Of a stretch of 42,855 bases of DNA, positions 26,879 through 34,098 are shown in pieces. The stretch lies in the NCBI GenBank assembly GCA_003153275.1, contig PLXX01000105.1:1-42855 (forward strand), in the 5' to 3' direction. Under the pieces are notes generated by a model. That model was not told the origin of the DNA, ran no database searches, and was given only the letters and a program-made list of their open reading frames with translations. This stretch comes from Nitrospiraceae bacterium (GTDB taxonomy: Bacteria; Nitrospirota; Thermodesulfovibrionia; Thermodesulfovibrionales; UBA6898). A program made the position numbers and the translations under genes. How positions within the stretch are numbered: position 1 is the first letter of the stretch; each line of letters opens with the position of its first letter.

Positions 26879-29026
26879 ATGAATAATTTTGGGATTAGGA
26901 TATTAATTGCTGAAGACAGCGCCATACAGGCTGAATCTTTGAGGCGTTTGCTTGTTGCTGAAGGTTATTCCGTGTCTGTTGCAACGAACGGTGCGGAGGG
27001 GCTTTTAAAAGCTAAAGAACTAAAACCGCAAATAGTTATTAGCGATATCATGATGCCTGAGATGAACGGATTTGAGCTCTGCAGACATATAAAAAGTGAT
27101 ACAGAGATCAGTTCCACGCCTGTTATCCTTCTGACTTCTCTTAATGATCCAACTGATGTTATCAGCGGTCTTGAATGCGGAGCCGATAATTTTATTGTCA
27201 AACCCTATGACGAACGTCATCTGCTTACAAGGATCAAGCACATTCTCTTAAACCGTGAATTACAGGAAACCTCACGAACGCAAATGGGGGTCGAGGTACA
27301 TTTTGCCGGTCGGAAATATTTCATTACATCAGAGAAAAAACAGATACTCGACCTTCTCATATCGACCTATGAAAGCGCTGTCCAAAAAAATACTGAGCTT
27401 ATTAAGGTCCAGGAAGAATTGAAAATTCTCAATGAAGAGCTTGAGCAGAAAGTGAGGGAAAGGACCGCGACCCTTGCCCAAGAGATAGAGATGCGCAAAC
27501 GGGTTGAGAAAACACTGAAAGAAGAGAAAACATTCACTGAAAATGCACTAAACACCCTGAAGGACATATTTTTTGTTCTGGATTTAGAGGGCAGGATTGT
27601 CAGGTGGAATAAGACGGCTAATATGGTCCTGGGCTATAGTGATACGGAAATGATATCGATGAAGGATACAGATTTCTTCCGGGGAATAGACATCGATCGC
27701 GTGACAGCCGCTATTCAAACGGCAGTGAGAGATGGTAGCGTTGGTCTTGAGGCGCAATTTGTAGCCAAGGATGGACGACAAATCCCTTATGAAATTTTCG
27801 CCTCTTTACTCAGAGACCATCAGGAAAACTTCATAGGTGTTAGCGGCGTTGGCAGAGATATCACAGAGCGCAAAAAGCTTGAAAACCAACTCCGGCACGC
27901 CCAGAAAATGGAGGCTATCGGCACTCTGGCAGGGGGCATCGCGCACGATTTCAATAATATCCTTAATGTGATCATGGGGTATGGCACCATGGCGCGGGAC
28001 AGTAACGGAATCGATCAACTGGTGAGGGAGCAGATCAATGAGGTGCTTAATGCGGCCGATAAGGCCGCAAATCTCACAAAGAGACTGCTTCTGTTCAGCC
28101 GAGAACAGGTTTCTGACATGAAATCGGCAGATGTCAACGACATTGTCATCAGCATAGAGAAAATGCTCAGACGGATTATAGGTGAGGATATCGAGTTTTC
28201 GACGAACCTCACCGGCAAAAAAATGCTGATAATGGTCGATATTGGGCAGATAGAACTGGTATTAATGAACCTGGCCGTCAATGCGCGCGACGCGATGCCA
28301 GCAGGCGGCAGTTTGACTATTGCGACAGAACTGAGGGAATTAGATGCTGACTTTTTCGAGGCGTATGGATATGGTGAACCCGGAAAATACGCGCTTATTC
28401 AGGTATCGGATTCGGGGGTCGGTATAGATGCAGAAACGCAAAGTAAGATATTTGATCCTTTTTTCACAACCAAGGAGGTCGGGAAGGGAACGGGCCTCGG
28501 ACTTTCAATAGCTTATGGAATAATAAAGCAGCACAATGGATATATTAAGGTCTACAGTGAATCAGGAAAAGGCACTACTTTCAAAATATGGCTTCCAGTC
28601 ATTGATGATACCGCAGAGAAAAAACTGGGGGTGGAAGTATTGTCTTCTCCAAAAGGCGGAACTGAGACCATACTTGTCGCAGAGGACGACGCTTCCCTGA
28701 GAAAATTGAAAAGGATAGTCCTGGAGTCCGTCGGTTACAACGTTATCATTGCCGAGGACGGGGAAGACGCGATCACAAAATTTAAGGAAAATAGGGAAAG
28801 GATTAATCTCATTATTCTTGATATGATCATGCCCAAGAAAAGCGGCAGAGAGGCGTATGAGGAGATCAGAAAAATCAGTCCCGATATCAGAACGCTCTTT
28901 GCGAGCGGATATACACTGGATATAATCAACAGAAATGAATTGTTGGACGAGGCCATGGATTTCATCCTTAAACCTGTCTCTTCGAAAGACCTTTTGAGAA
29001 AGGTACGAGAGATCCTGGACAGATGA
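26879..29026 (+). CDS. Hybrid sensor kinase: REC-coiled coil-PAS-HisKA-HATPase-REC
   Basis: A 715-residue soluble hybrid kinase. An N-terminal receiver ([42 protein letters not shown]) leads into a coiled coil (residues about 165-215), then a PAS domain ([16 protein letters not shown] onward). HisKA carries the phospho-His in [20 protein letters not shown]. The ATPase has [38 protein letters not shown], and a second receiver ends the protein ([32 protein letters not shown]). Its place two bases after cheB suggests that it receives phosphoryl groups from CheA through its first receiver and passes them on, giving the array a non-flagellar output; this is inference. It overlaps the following receiver remnant by four bases. 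Confidence 0.92.
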   Translation: MNNFGIRILIAEDSAIQAESLRRLLVAEGYSVSVATNGAEGLLKAKELKPQIVISDIMMPEMNGFELCRHIKSDTEISSTPVILLTSLNDPTDVISGLECGADNFIVKPYDERHLLTRIKHILLNRELQETSRTQMGVEVHFAGRKYFITSEKKQILDLLISTYESAVQKNTELIKVQEELKILNEELEQKVRERTATLAQEIEMRKRVEKTLKEEKTFTENALNTLKDIFFVLDLEGRIVRWNKTANMVLGYSDTEMISMKDTDFFRGIDIDRVTAAIQTAVRDGSVGLEAQFVAKDGRQIPYEIFASLLRDHQENFIGVSGVGRDITERKKLENQLRHAQKMEAIGTLAGGIAHDFNNILNVIMGYGTMARDSNGIDQLVREQINEVLNAADKAANLTKRLLLFSREQVSDMKSADVNDIVISIEKMLRRIIGEDIEFSTNLTGKKMLIMVDIGQIELVLMNLAVNARDAMPAGGSLTIATELRELDADFFEAYGYGEPGKYALIQVSDSGVGIDAETQSKIFDPFFTTKEVGKGTGLGLSIAYGIIKQHNGYIKVYSESGKGTTFKIWLPVIDDTAEKKLGVEVLSSPKGGTETILVAEDDASLRKLKRIVLESVGYNVIIAEDGEDAITKFKENRERINLIILDMIMPKKSGREAYEEIRKISPDIRTLFASGYTLDIINRNELLDEAMDFILKPVSSKDLLRKVREILDR

Positions 29027-29220
29027 AAAAAAGATACTTACAGTTGACGGTTAAGAGACCAATCTCAAGCTGCTCACCCAGTGGCTCGTTCCCAGAAGGC
29101 TATGCTATCGAACTTGCCTTAAATGGAAAAGAGGCGGTACAGAAGAGCAGGGACCATTCATCGGATCTTATTATCCTTAGATATCATTATGCCTCTCATG
29201 GATGGGTTTGAGGTTCAATC
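29023..29220 (+). pseudogene. Frameshifted receiver-domain protein at the end of the che operon
   Basis: ATG 29023 overlaps the stop of the hybrid kinase, so this was an operon member. Pieces of a receiver domain appear in different frames: KKILTVD, then NLKLLTQWLV, EGYAIELALNGKEAVQKSRD with SSDLIIL, and after a one-base shift (an extra A near 29180) DIIMPLMDGFEV. At least three frame changes are needed and nothing of the second half of the domain (the Thr/Ser strand or Lys) is found after about 29220. It could have been the CheY-like output or a second hybrid kinase. Confidence 0.75.
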
Positions 29221-29794
29221 GCGTTTGTTTGCTCCTTTCGAGCGGACATTGTAACTTCAGCCGTTCATCATTCGTCTCGCACGCGAGAGTCATTTGTTAA
29301 CGTGGAAAATGCGACTTAGCGGGATGAAACAAACGTTCTCACGTCGTTTGAAAGATCTCATATTCCATTCGTAATCTTCATCGAGTTTCGTCCGTCTGAA
29401 ACTGCGGAGTCGTCGGTGCATCCGAGATAGCAACCTTCTTTACGCACGGACTTGGCACTGCGCGTATTACGGGGCGAAACTAATTTTCTCCGTAGTGGTG
29501 CCTGTCCTCCATCAATTATCGGGAAGAAACTGACATCGACCTCTCTCTTGTCGTACTCCAAGCTCAAAAAAAATGACCGTCTACATTGGACAGATCTCTG
29601 CATACTACGGGACGAACTCTTGCGGAGTTGCGTAGCCTGATATGTGTTTGTTATCAGGGAAGAAAGTATCGAAGCCAACATGATCAGAGACGGAATGTCC
29701 TTGAATACGGGCTTCGGTCAGATTAGAATAACATTATGAAATCCCGGATGCTTTGGTTGCACTTGTGATCGAGAAGAAAGTGGAGGGAGGGCAT
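29221..29794. other. Gap between the che operon and the rhodanese gene
   Basis: No supported gene in about 570 bases. Frames on both strands (for example 29358-29681 minus) lack ribosome sites and family motifs, and short plausible peptides appear in shifted frames, so the stretch may be a heavily decayed gene. No terminator for the che operon is obvious. Confidence 0.35.
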
Positions 29795-30196
29795 ATGAAA
29801 AAAGTGTTGTCGTTCGCAATTTTTGGAATTCTTATTGTGCTGATAGCTTGCACGAACATGCGAGGCGCGAACGATGTGCCCCGCATCGCAATAGACGAAC
29901 TGAAGGCCAAACTTGGATCATCGGATATGGTTCTTCTCGATGTAAGGGCAAAGAACGATTGGGATAAGAGTAATGAAAAGATTACGGGCGCCGTACGAAT
30001 GGACCCAGAGACCGTTGATGCCTGGGCTGGCACATTGCCGAAAGACAAGGATATAGTCCTTTACTGCGCCTGACCAAATGAAGGCACGAGCGCCCGTGTG
30101 GCGAAAGAACTGATTGTGAAAGGCTTCAAAGCAAAGGCTCTCAAAGGTGGTTGGAGAGAATGGTCCAAGGCCAAATACCCCGTCGAAAAGAAGTAA
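29795..30196 (+). CDS. Rhodanese-like lipoprotein with in-frame UGA in the active-site loop (candidate selenoprotein)
   Basis: Rhodanese-fold sulfurtransferase-like lipoprotein. GGAGGGAGG precedes ATG 29795, which is preferred to the in-frame upstream start at 29753. A lipoprotein signal ends in LIAC (Cys19). The rhodanese domain has LLDVRAKNDW (residues 47-56), an ITGAVRMD strand, and the active-site loop after DIVLY: Cys91-Ala92-UGA93-Pro94-Asn95-Glu96, then GTSARVAKELIVKGF, LKGGWREW and a TAA at 30194-30196. Many rhodaneses of this subgroup have Cys-x-Cys-Pro-Asn-Glu at this point, so the UGA falls exactly where a second Cys is expected. Without recoding the protein ends at 30073, losing its C-terminal 40 residues including the conserved GGW. 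With selenocysteine it is 133 residues. I favour a selenoprotein; the alternative is a Cys-to-stop mutation. Confidence 0.72.
30071..30099 (+). promoter_or_regulatory. UGA codon with candidate bacterial SECIS hairpin
   Basis: The UGA at 30071-30073 is followed ten bases later by GCACG (30084-30088) pairing with CGTGT (30095-30099, including one G-U) around the hexaloop AGCGCC. Bacterial SECIS elements are short hairpins just 3' of the UGA, often with G in the first two loop positions, as here. The stem is short, so this is suggestive only. Confidence 0.4.
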
Positions 30197-30426
30197 TCGA
30201 TCTTAAGCCATCGCCAGCAGTGGCATGTTATTGATGTTGCGTCTCACGATAACTGTTTGGTATCAGGGTGTACATTTTTTAACCATGGCCTGACAGAGGC
30301 GTTCATTTCCGATCGTACTGGTGATAGAGTTTCAGCGGCCTGAAACTCTTGGCTTGTCGGTGCTCCTGTGTTGGGGCTAATTGATATTGTCTAACAGGGC
30401 ATAGGTAATCACGACATCTAAGGCGG
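30197..30426. other. Gap after the rhodanese gene, with one hairpin
   Basis: No gene seen. GAGTTTCA (30327-30334) and TGAAACTC (30341-30348) form an 8-bp stem with loop GCGGCC, followed only by TTGG; it may be a weak terminator for the rhodanese transcript. Confidence 0.4.
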
Positions 30427-30505
30427 TCTGGAATAGTGTCCGAACTACTTTAGAATAAGGTGTCTGAAGTACTCCGGAATCGATGTCCGAGCCGCTCCGG
30501 AATTT
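30427..30505. mobile_element. Tandem degenerate repeats resembling an IS21-family end
   Basis: Three imperfect units of about 23 bases follow each other, with GAAT at 30431, 30453, 30477 and 30500 and TGTC at 30437, 30461 and 30484. The pattern GGAAT-n-TGTCCGAA-n-CTCCGGAAT resembles the multiple repeats found at the ends of IS21-family elements. No istA or istB gene is present, so this would be a solo end left by deletion. The assignment rests on memory of the motif. Confidence 0.4.
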
Positions 30506-30630
30506 CCACTTCCTCTCGATTTGACATATCGGCTTATTTTCCCAATCGGAGCATGTAAAACTAGCAACCGGTAGGCTGTAACCCCTGCCAGTTATTATCG
30601 TCTAAATGGGTGAGAAAGGAGGTGAGGAAT

Positions 30631-31116
30631 ATGAAGAAATTGCTCAAGAATCTATCAGTCCTATCGCTCTTGTTTGGCGTGATAGTCGTAGGCGGAGTCT
30701 GTAAGGCAGATGCGGCCGGCTCCGGCCACAGGTTTGGTGAAAATATGGAGTTAATAGCCTCTCTCGATTTAAGTTTGGAGGAGCAAACAGCTCTGACGAC
30801 AGCTTTGTCGACCCACGGCCCCGCGGTTAAGACGGCGATGCAGGAATACCGTGCCGCAAAGAAACAGCTAAAAACGGATCTTCAGGCTACACCGCCTGCG
30901 GGATCCCTCCTCGCCGCTGATGCTGCAGCACTTGCATCCGCAAAAGCCCGGCTTAACGCTGCACGCGCCCCACTTGACAGTGCGCTTACTGCGGCACTCA
31001 CGCCGGCACACCTACAACAGCTCCAAGCGGCGCTCACCGCTCAGTTTCAGAGCAGGTTGGATAAAAAGACCGATCGTCTCCTGTTTGGATATGCCATGCA
31101 TCTGAAGAAACAGTAG
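30631..31116 (+). CDS. Spy/CpxP-like periplasmic protein
   Basis: A 161-residue exported, helical protein. AAAGGAGGTGA (30616-30626) supports ATG 30631. The signal peptide (LSVLSLLFGVIVVGGVCKADA) is followed by a domain with a short LDLSLEEQTAL motif and a C-terminal LTPAHLQQL segment, the LTxxQ-like pattern of the Spy/CpxP family, with a long Ala-rich helical pair between. Family members act as periplasmic chaperones or metal/stress sensors. The Ala-rich middle is unusual and similarity is moderate, so function is tentative. An inverted repeat (31161-31211) lies after the gene. Confidence 0.65.
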   Translation: MKKLLKNLSVLSLLFGVIVVGGVCKADAAGSGHRFGENMELIASLDLSLEEQTALTTALSTHGPAVKTAMQEYRAAKKQLKTDLQATPPAGSLLAADAAALASAKARLNAARAPLDSALTAALTPAHLQQLQAALTAQFQSRLDKKTDRLLFGYAMHLKKQ

Positions 31117-31160
31117 AGGTAGAATGGAGCGAAATAGTTGCATTCACACAGATACTGATT

Positions 31161-31211
31161 GGTGAACGCCTTGTCATGGGGAGTTCTTCATACAATGACA
31201 AGGCGTTCGCC
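31161..31211 (+). terminator. Long hairpin downstream of the Spy-like gene
   Basis: A 17-base arm (31161-31177, GGTGAACGCCTTGTCAT) pairs with 31195-31211 along its whole length, with a single G-T pair; the loop is 17 bases. There is no T-run after it, so it is a terminator-like or mRNA-stabilising hairpin, or a palindromic repeat element, rather than a textbook terminator. Confidence 0.6.
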
Positions 31212-31252
31212 AACCTGGATTTAAAACCCAGTCATTATATCTCCCCGGTTAG

Positions 31253-31402
31253 AGCTTGTTAACGGCGTCTATTTTCGACCTATCTTTTACGGCGGTGTAA
31301 CGCATGGTAGTGTTCATGTCTTATATCATATTCATCTGTTGAATACCTCTTTAGATAAGCCTACTTATTGGATATACCCTACACACACTCCAAAAATGTG
31401 TT
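31253..31402 (+). repeat. 150-bp direct repeat, left copy
   Basis: This segment and 32717-32866 align end to end without gaps, at roughly 87 percent identity by eye. The best-kept block reads CTTATATCATATTCATCTG and continues TTGAATACCTCT. The right end of this copy runs directly into the start of the coiled-coil fragment. Together the copies bracket about 1.3 kb containing that fragment and a toxin-antitoxin pair. Confidence 0.85.
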
Positions 31403-31793
31403 TAACATAATTATTAGGGAGGCAGAAGGCCGGGCAGAAGAACTGCAGCAAGCGGTCATAAAAGAAGGGGAGCAGGACAGGGGTATCCTTGAAAAGCAAC
31501 TCGCAGCGGCAGAAGAAAAGGCCGCTGCCGGAGAAAAGAGGATTGCAGAGCTTGAGAGAACCATTGGGAAGCTTCGGCAGGCGCATGTCGACGCTGAAAA
31601 AATGATCGCGGTTGCCGAAGCCAGGGCGGAAGACAGAGACAGGCAGATAACCGGGCTCCAGGGTCAGCTCAAGGAAGCAAAAGACGAGCAGGGAAAGATT
31701 GGCAAGGAAAAGACGGAAGCCGAAAAGCGGGCCGCAGTTGCCGAAGCAAAACTTGCCGACCTCGAAAAACGGTTGGGGGAGAAGAAGAAATAA
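31398..31793 (+). CDS. Coiled-coil protein fragment (KfrA-like?)
   Basis: Encodes about 130 residues of almost uninterrupted heptad-type coiled coil rich in Ala, Glu, Lys and Gln (LEKQLAAAEEKAAAGEKRIA; AEKRAAVAEAKLADLEKRLG). The frame continues left into the direct repeat, with no ribosome site at the GTG (31398) or TTG (31368) starts, so the gene looks cut at its 5' end by the repeat. The C-terminal repeat resembles the tail of KfrA-type plasmid/partition proteins, but low-complexity coiled coil makes this weak. Probably a truncated gene. Confidence 0.45.
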   Translation: MFNIIIREAEGRAEELQQAVIKEGEQDRGILEKQLAAAEEKAAAGEKRIAELERTIGKLRQAHVDAEKMIAVAEARAEDRDRQITGLQGQLKEAKDEQGKIGKEKTEAEKRAAVAEAKLADLEKRLGEKKK

Positions 31794-31842
31794 CTGCGAG
31801 CTTATAGCTTTTTAGGCCGTTAGCGGTATAGCGGTCTTTGGT

Positions 31843-32145
31843 TTAGCCTAGCACCGCCAGCCCCTTGCGATCGATCAGATCAAGAAGACGCTGGGCCGGG
31901 CCGCTCGGTTTCTTTTGTCCTTGTTCCCATTGCTGTACGGTCGTTTTGCCCGTGCCAAGAATCGTCGCGAACACGGCTTGACTCACATGATTAGCTGTGC
32001 GAATACGCCGAATATCCTCGGGTTTAAAGGGACGCTTTGGGGGCAAACAAAGCGTCTCAACCTTGCGCATGGTAATTTCATCCATGGCGCCGGCCTTAAG
32101 CAGGTCCTTTGCCATTTCATGGGCAATATCCAGAATCTCAGTCAT
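31843..32145 (-). CDS. HTH antitoxin of a RelE/HigB-type system (NadS-like)
   Basis: A 100-residue XRE-family DNA-binding antitoxin. The helix-turn-helix reads RRIRTANHVSQAVFATILGT and continues GKTTVQQWEQGQKKPSGPA, followed by RLLDLI. Its start (32145) lies inside the end of the toxin gene (8-base overlap), with ribosome site AAGGAGGTG before it. The order, toxin first and HTH antitoxin second, is that of HigBA/NadS-type modules. In the family it binds the toxin and represses the shared promoter. Confidence 0.88.
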   Translation of the reverse strand: MTEILDIAHEMAKDLLKAGAMDEITMRKVETLCLPPKRPFKPEDIRRIRTANHVSQAVFATILGTGKTTVQQWEQGQKKPSGPAQRLLDLIDRKGLAVLG

Positions 32146-32518
32146 GACACTGCACCTCCTTGATTGCATTTGATGTGAGAAGCTTTTGAAGCTGCTTATC
32201 AGTCGCCGAAACAAAAGATTCCGCGACAAGGCTAAGGGCTGTTTCTTCCTTCGCGGACATGTTAGCCTTGGTATTCTTGGCGAAGGCGTAGAGAAAAATA
32301 ATGCGTGCCGTGTTCGGTTTTTTGTATCCGACAACAACGCGGTATCCGCCGCTCTTACCAGCACCCGGACGTGGAAGGCGTTTTTTAAACAAACAGCCGC
32401 CAAGGTCGGCCTCCACCTTTCCCTCGGTTAAGTCCTTTGCAGCTCCACATAAAACAGAGTCCGGAATATCTTCATCCCGAGCCCATCGGTTGAACCATTT
32501 GTTTTTAAATACCAGCAC
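32138..32518 (-). CDS. RelE/HigB-family toxin
   Basis: A 126-residue toxin of the RelE superfamily (HigB-like group with the GKSGGYRVVVGYKK core and IIFLYAFAKNTKANMSAKEE end). The N-terminus FKNKWFNRWARDEDI with AKDLTEGKVEADLGGCLFKKRL is typical of the group. Members are ribosome-dependent or free mRNA endonucleases. Translation starts at GTG 32518. A promoter with TTGTAA and TATAGT (17-base spacer) lies just before it and would start the transcript at or next to the start codon. Confidence 0.87.
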   Translation of the reverse strand: MLVFKNKWFNRWARDEDIPDSVLCGAAKDLTEGKVEADLGGCLFKKRLPRPGAGKSGGYRVVVGYKKPNTARIIFLYAFAKNTKANMSAKEETALSLVAESFVSATDKQLQKLLTSNAIKEVQCHD

Positions 32519-32525
32519 TATTTAA

Positions 32526-32554
32526 ACTATACCACTATGTGAGACACTTTACAA
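32526..32554 (-). promoter_or_regulatory. Promoter of the RelE-type toxin-antitoxin operon, possibly leaderless
   Basis: On the minus strand TTGTAA (32549-32554) and TATAGT (32526-32531) are 17 bases apart. The -10 box ends 7 bases before the GTG start codon, leaving no room for a ribosome site. Confidence 0.55.
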
Positions 32555-32716
32555 GTCTCTTCTGGTCGCTTGTTTTGGGCAACTACGAAGACAGGCACGC
32601 GTTAAGCATCCGCGCTGGTTGTCTCCAAAACCCTTTCGTTTAGATAGTGTAATGGTCCCGAAAATGCACTTATTTCACCACATACTTTTTGCCTCACATC
32701 TCTCATTATGCCTTAA
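32555..32716. other. Gap between toxin promoter and right repeat copy
   Basis: No gene or notable structure is seen in this stretch. Confidence 0.4.
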
Positions 32717-32866
32717 AGCTTGTTGACCGCGGCTATCTTCGACCTGTCTTTTACAGTGGTGTAACGCAGGGTAGAAGAGAGGTCTTATATCATATTCATC
32801 TGTTGAATACCTCTGTAGATAAGCCTACCTATTGGCTATACCTTACATACACTCCATAAATGTGTT
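32717..32866 (+). repeat. 150-bp direct repeat, right copy
   Basis: Gap-free partner of 31253-31402, in the same orientation. It ends about 40 bases before the stop codon of the Vgb-like gene. The most diverged part is a six-base cluster near its middle; the rest differs at scattered positions. Confidence 0.85.
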
Positions 32867-32907
32867 GACTAGACCGCTATAGCGAGAGTAAGCAAAGCAT
32901 CAAAAGT

Positions 32908-34080
32908 TCAAAAAACTTTCCGATCCCGTAAGAAGTACGCAGCGCCAAATCCCGCCAGAACCATAAAAATAATCATGCCCCATTCCGTCATCGTTGGAAT
33001 GGACATCGGCTGGGCATCCGGTTGCTTAAGTACGACCTGCCCCAATTTATTGCCCCTCGCTTCAGTAAACCAGATATTGCCATCCGGGCCGACAGTTATG
33101 CCGGTTGGTTGGCTGTAGTCAGTCGGAACTGCGAATTCAGTGCTAATGCCAGACGGCGTGATCCGTCCGACCCAACTGGTGTGTTCCACGATAGCCGACC
33201 CTGCAAAAAATGCTGGCAATAGAACTATAACCTGTTCTGTAAACCACAGATTGCCGTCAGGTGCTGTGGTTATAGCCCCCAACTGTTTATAAATATAAGT
33301 GCCTGGCGGGCTAGGAATAATTGGCAACGCAAACTCCGTGGACTCACCTGCCGGCGTGATTCGGCCGATATTACCACTGCTTCCGATGAACCAAAGATTG
33401 CCATCCGGACCCGTGGTAATACTGTCGGGAAAACCACTCACATCAGAGACTGCGAACTCGGTAATTACACCTGCCGGTGTGATTCGTCCGACCCGGCTGG
33501 GAAAGGATACTGTAAACCAGACATTGCCGTCAGGTCCAGAAGTAATACCGCCGGGTAGAATACTGCCCGAAGGAAGATTAAATTCGGTGAGTATGCCCTG
33601 GGGCGTGATCCGTCCGATTTTGTTTTCAACGCGTTCAGTAAACCACAGGTTGCCGTCCGGGCCTAATGTAATATCATTGGGCCCGCTACCCGCTGTTGGC
33701 ACCAGAAACTCCACAATTATTCCTTCGGGCGTGATCCGGCCGATCTTATTTCCGATGGATTCTGTAAACCAGAGGTTGCCGTCCGGGCCTTTCGTAATCG
33801 CCGTGATTCCGTCAAGTGCAACGGACGTCTGGAAAGAACTCATAATTCCCGATGTTGTGATCCGTCCGATAGATCCTTTGTATAATGTCACCCACAAATT
33901 GCCATCGGGTCCCGATGTAATTCCGCCATCACCACCGGCATTCGGGAACTCGTTAATTGTGATAGCAGTGACAGTTGCCGCTGAAAAAAATACCAAGCCA
34001 AGAATTAATAAAACGCCACAGAATCGAATTAACCGACACAATGACGATATAAACTCCGAAGCATTTAATTTTTCATTCAT
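32908..34080 (-). CDS. Vgb-like seven-bladed propeller protein with IPTL-CTERM sorting tail
   Basis: An exported 390-residue protein. A signal segment (FCGVLLILGLVFFSAATVTA) is followed by seven repeats of about 40-50 residues with the pattern T.GPDGNLWFT...IGRITP.G..TEF, the blades of a streptogramin-lyase-like (Vgb) beta-propeller. The C-terminus has IPTMTEWGMIIF, a hydrophobic helix and a basic DRK end, the layout of IPTL-CTERM sorting signals, so the protein is probably processed by an exosortase-like enzyme and anchored or released at the cell surface. The His/Glu active-site residues of true virginiamycin B lyase are not evident, so antibiotic inactivation is not inferred. It lies 18 bases after the subtilase gene, in one operon. 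Confidence 0.87.
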   Translation of the reverse strand: MNEKLNASEFISSLCRLIRFCGVLLILGLVFFSAATVTAITINEFPNAGGDGGITSGPDGNLWVTLYKGSIGRITTSGIMSSFQTSVALDGITAITKGPDGNLWFTESIGNKIGRITPEGIIVEFLVPTAGSGPNDITLGPDGNLWFTERVENKIGRITPQGILTEFNLPSGSILPGGITSGPDGNVWFTVSFPSRVGRITPAGVITEFAVSDVSGFPDSITTGPDGNLWFIGSSGNIGRITPAGESTEFALPIIPSPPGTYIYKQLGAITTAPDGNLWFTEQVIVLLPAFFAGSAIVEHTSWVGRITPSGISTEFAVPTDYSQPTGITVGPDGNIWFTEARGNKLGQVVLKQPDAQPMSIPTMTEWGMIIFMVLAGFGAAYFLRDRKVF

Positions 34081-34098
34081 AACTTCACCTCATTTAAT

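Noticed and set aside
31161-31402. Integron attC sites around the toxin-antitoxin cassette
   Set aside because: The 150-bp repeats and the hairpin lack the GTTRRRY / RYYYAAC core pair in the right positions, and no integron integrase is adjacent.
32908-34080. Virginiamycin B lyase (antibiotic resistance)
   Set aside because: Only the propeller repeat is shared; the lyase active-site His/Glu set is not evident and the C-terminus is a surface-sorting tail.
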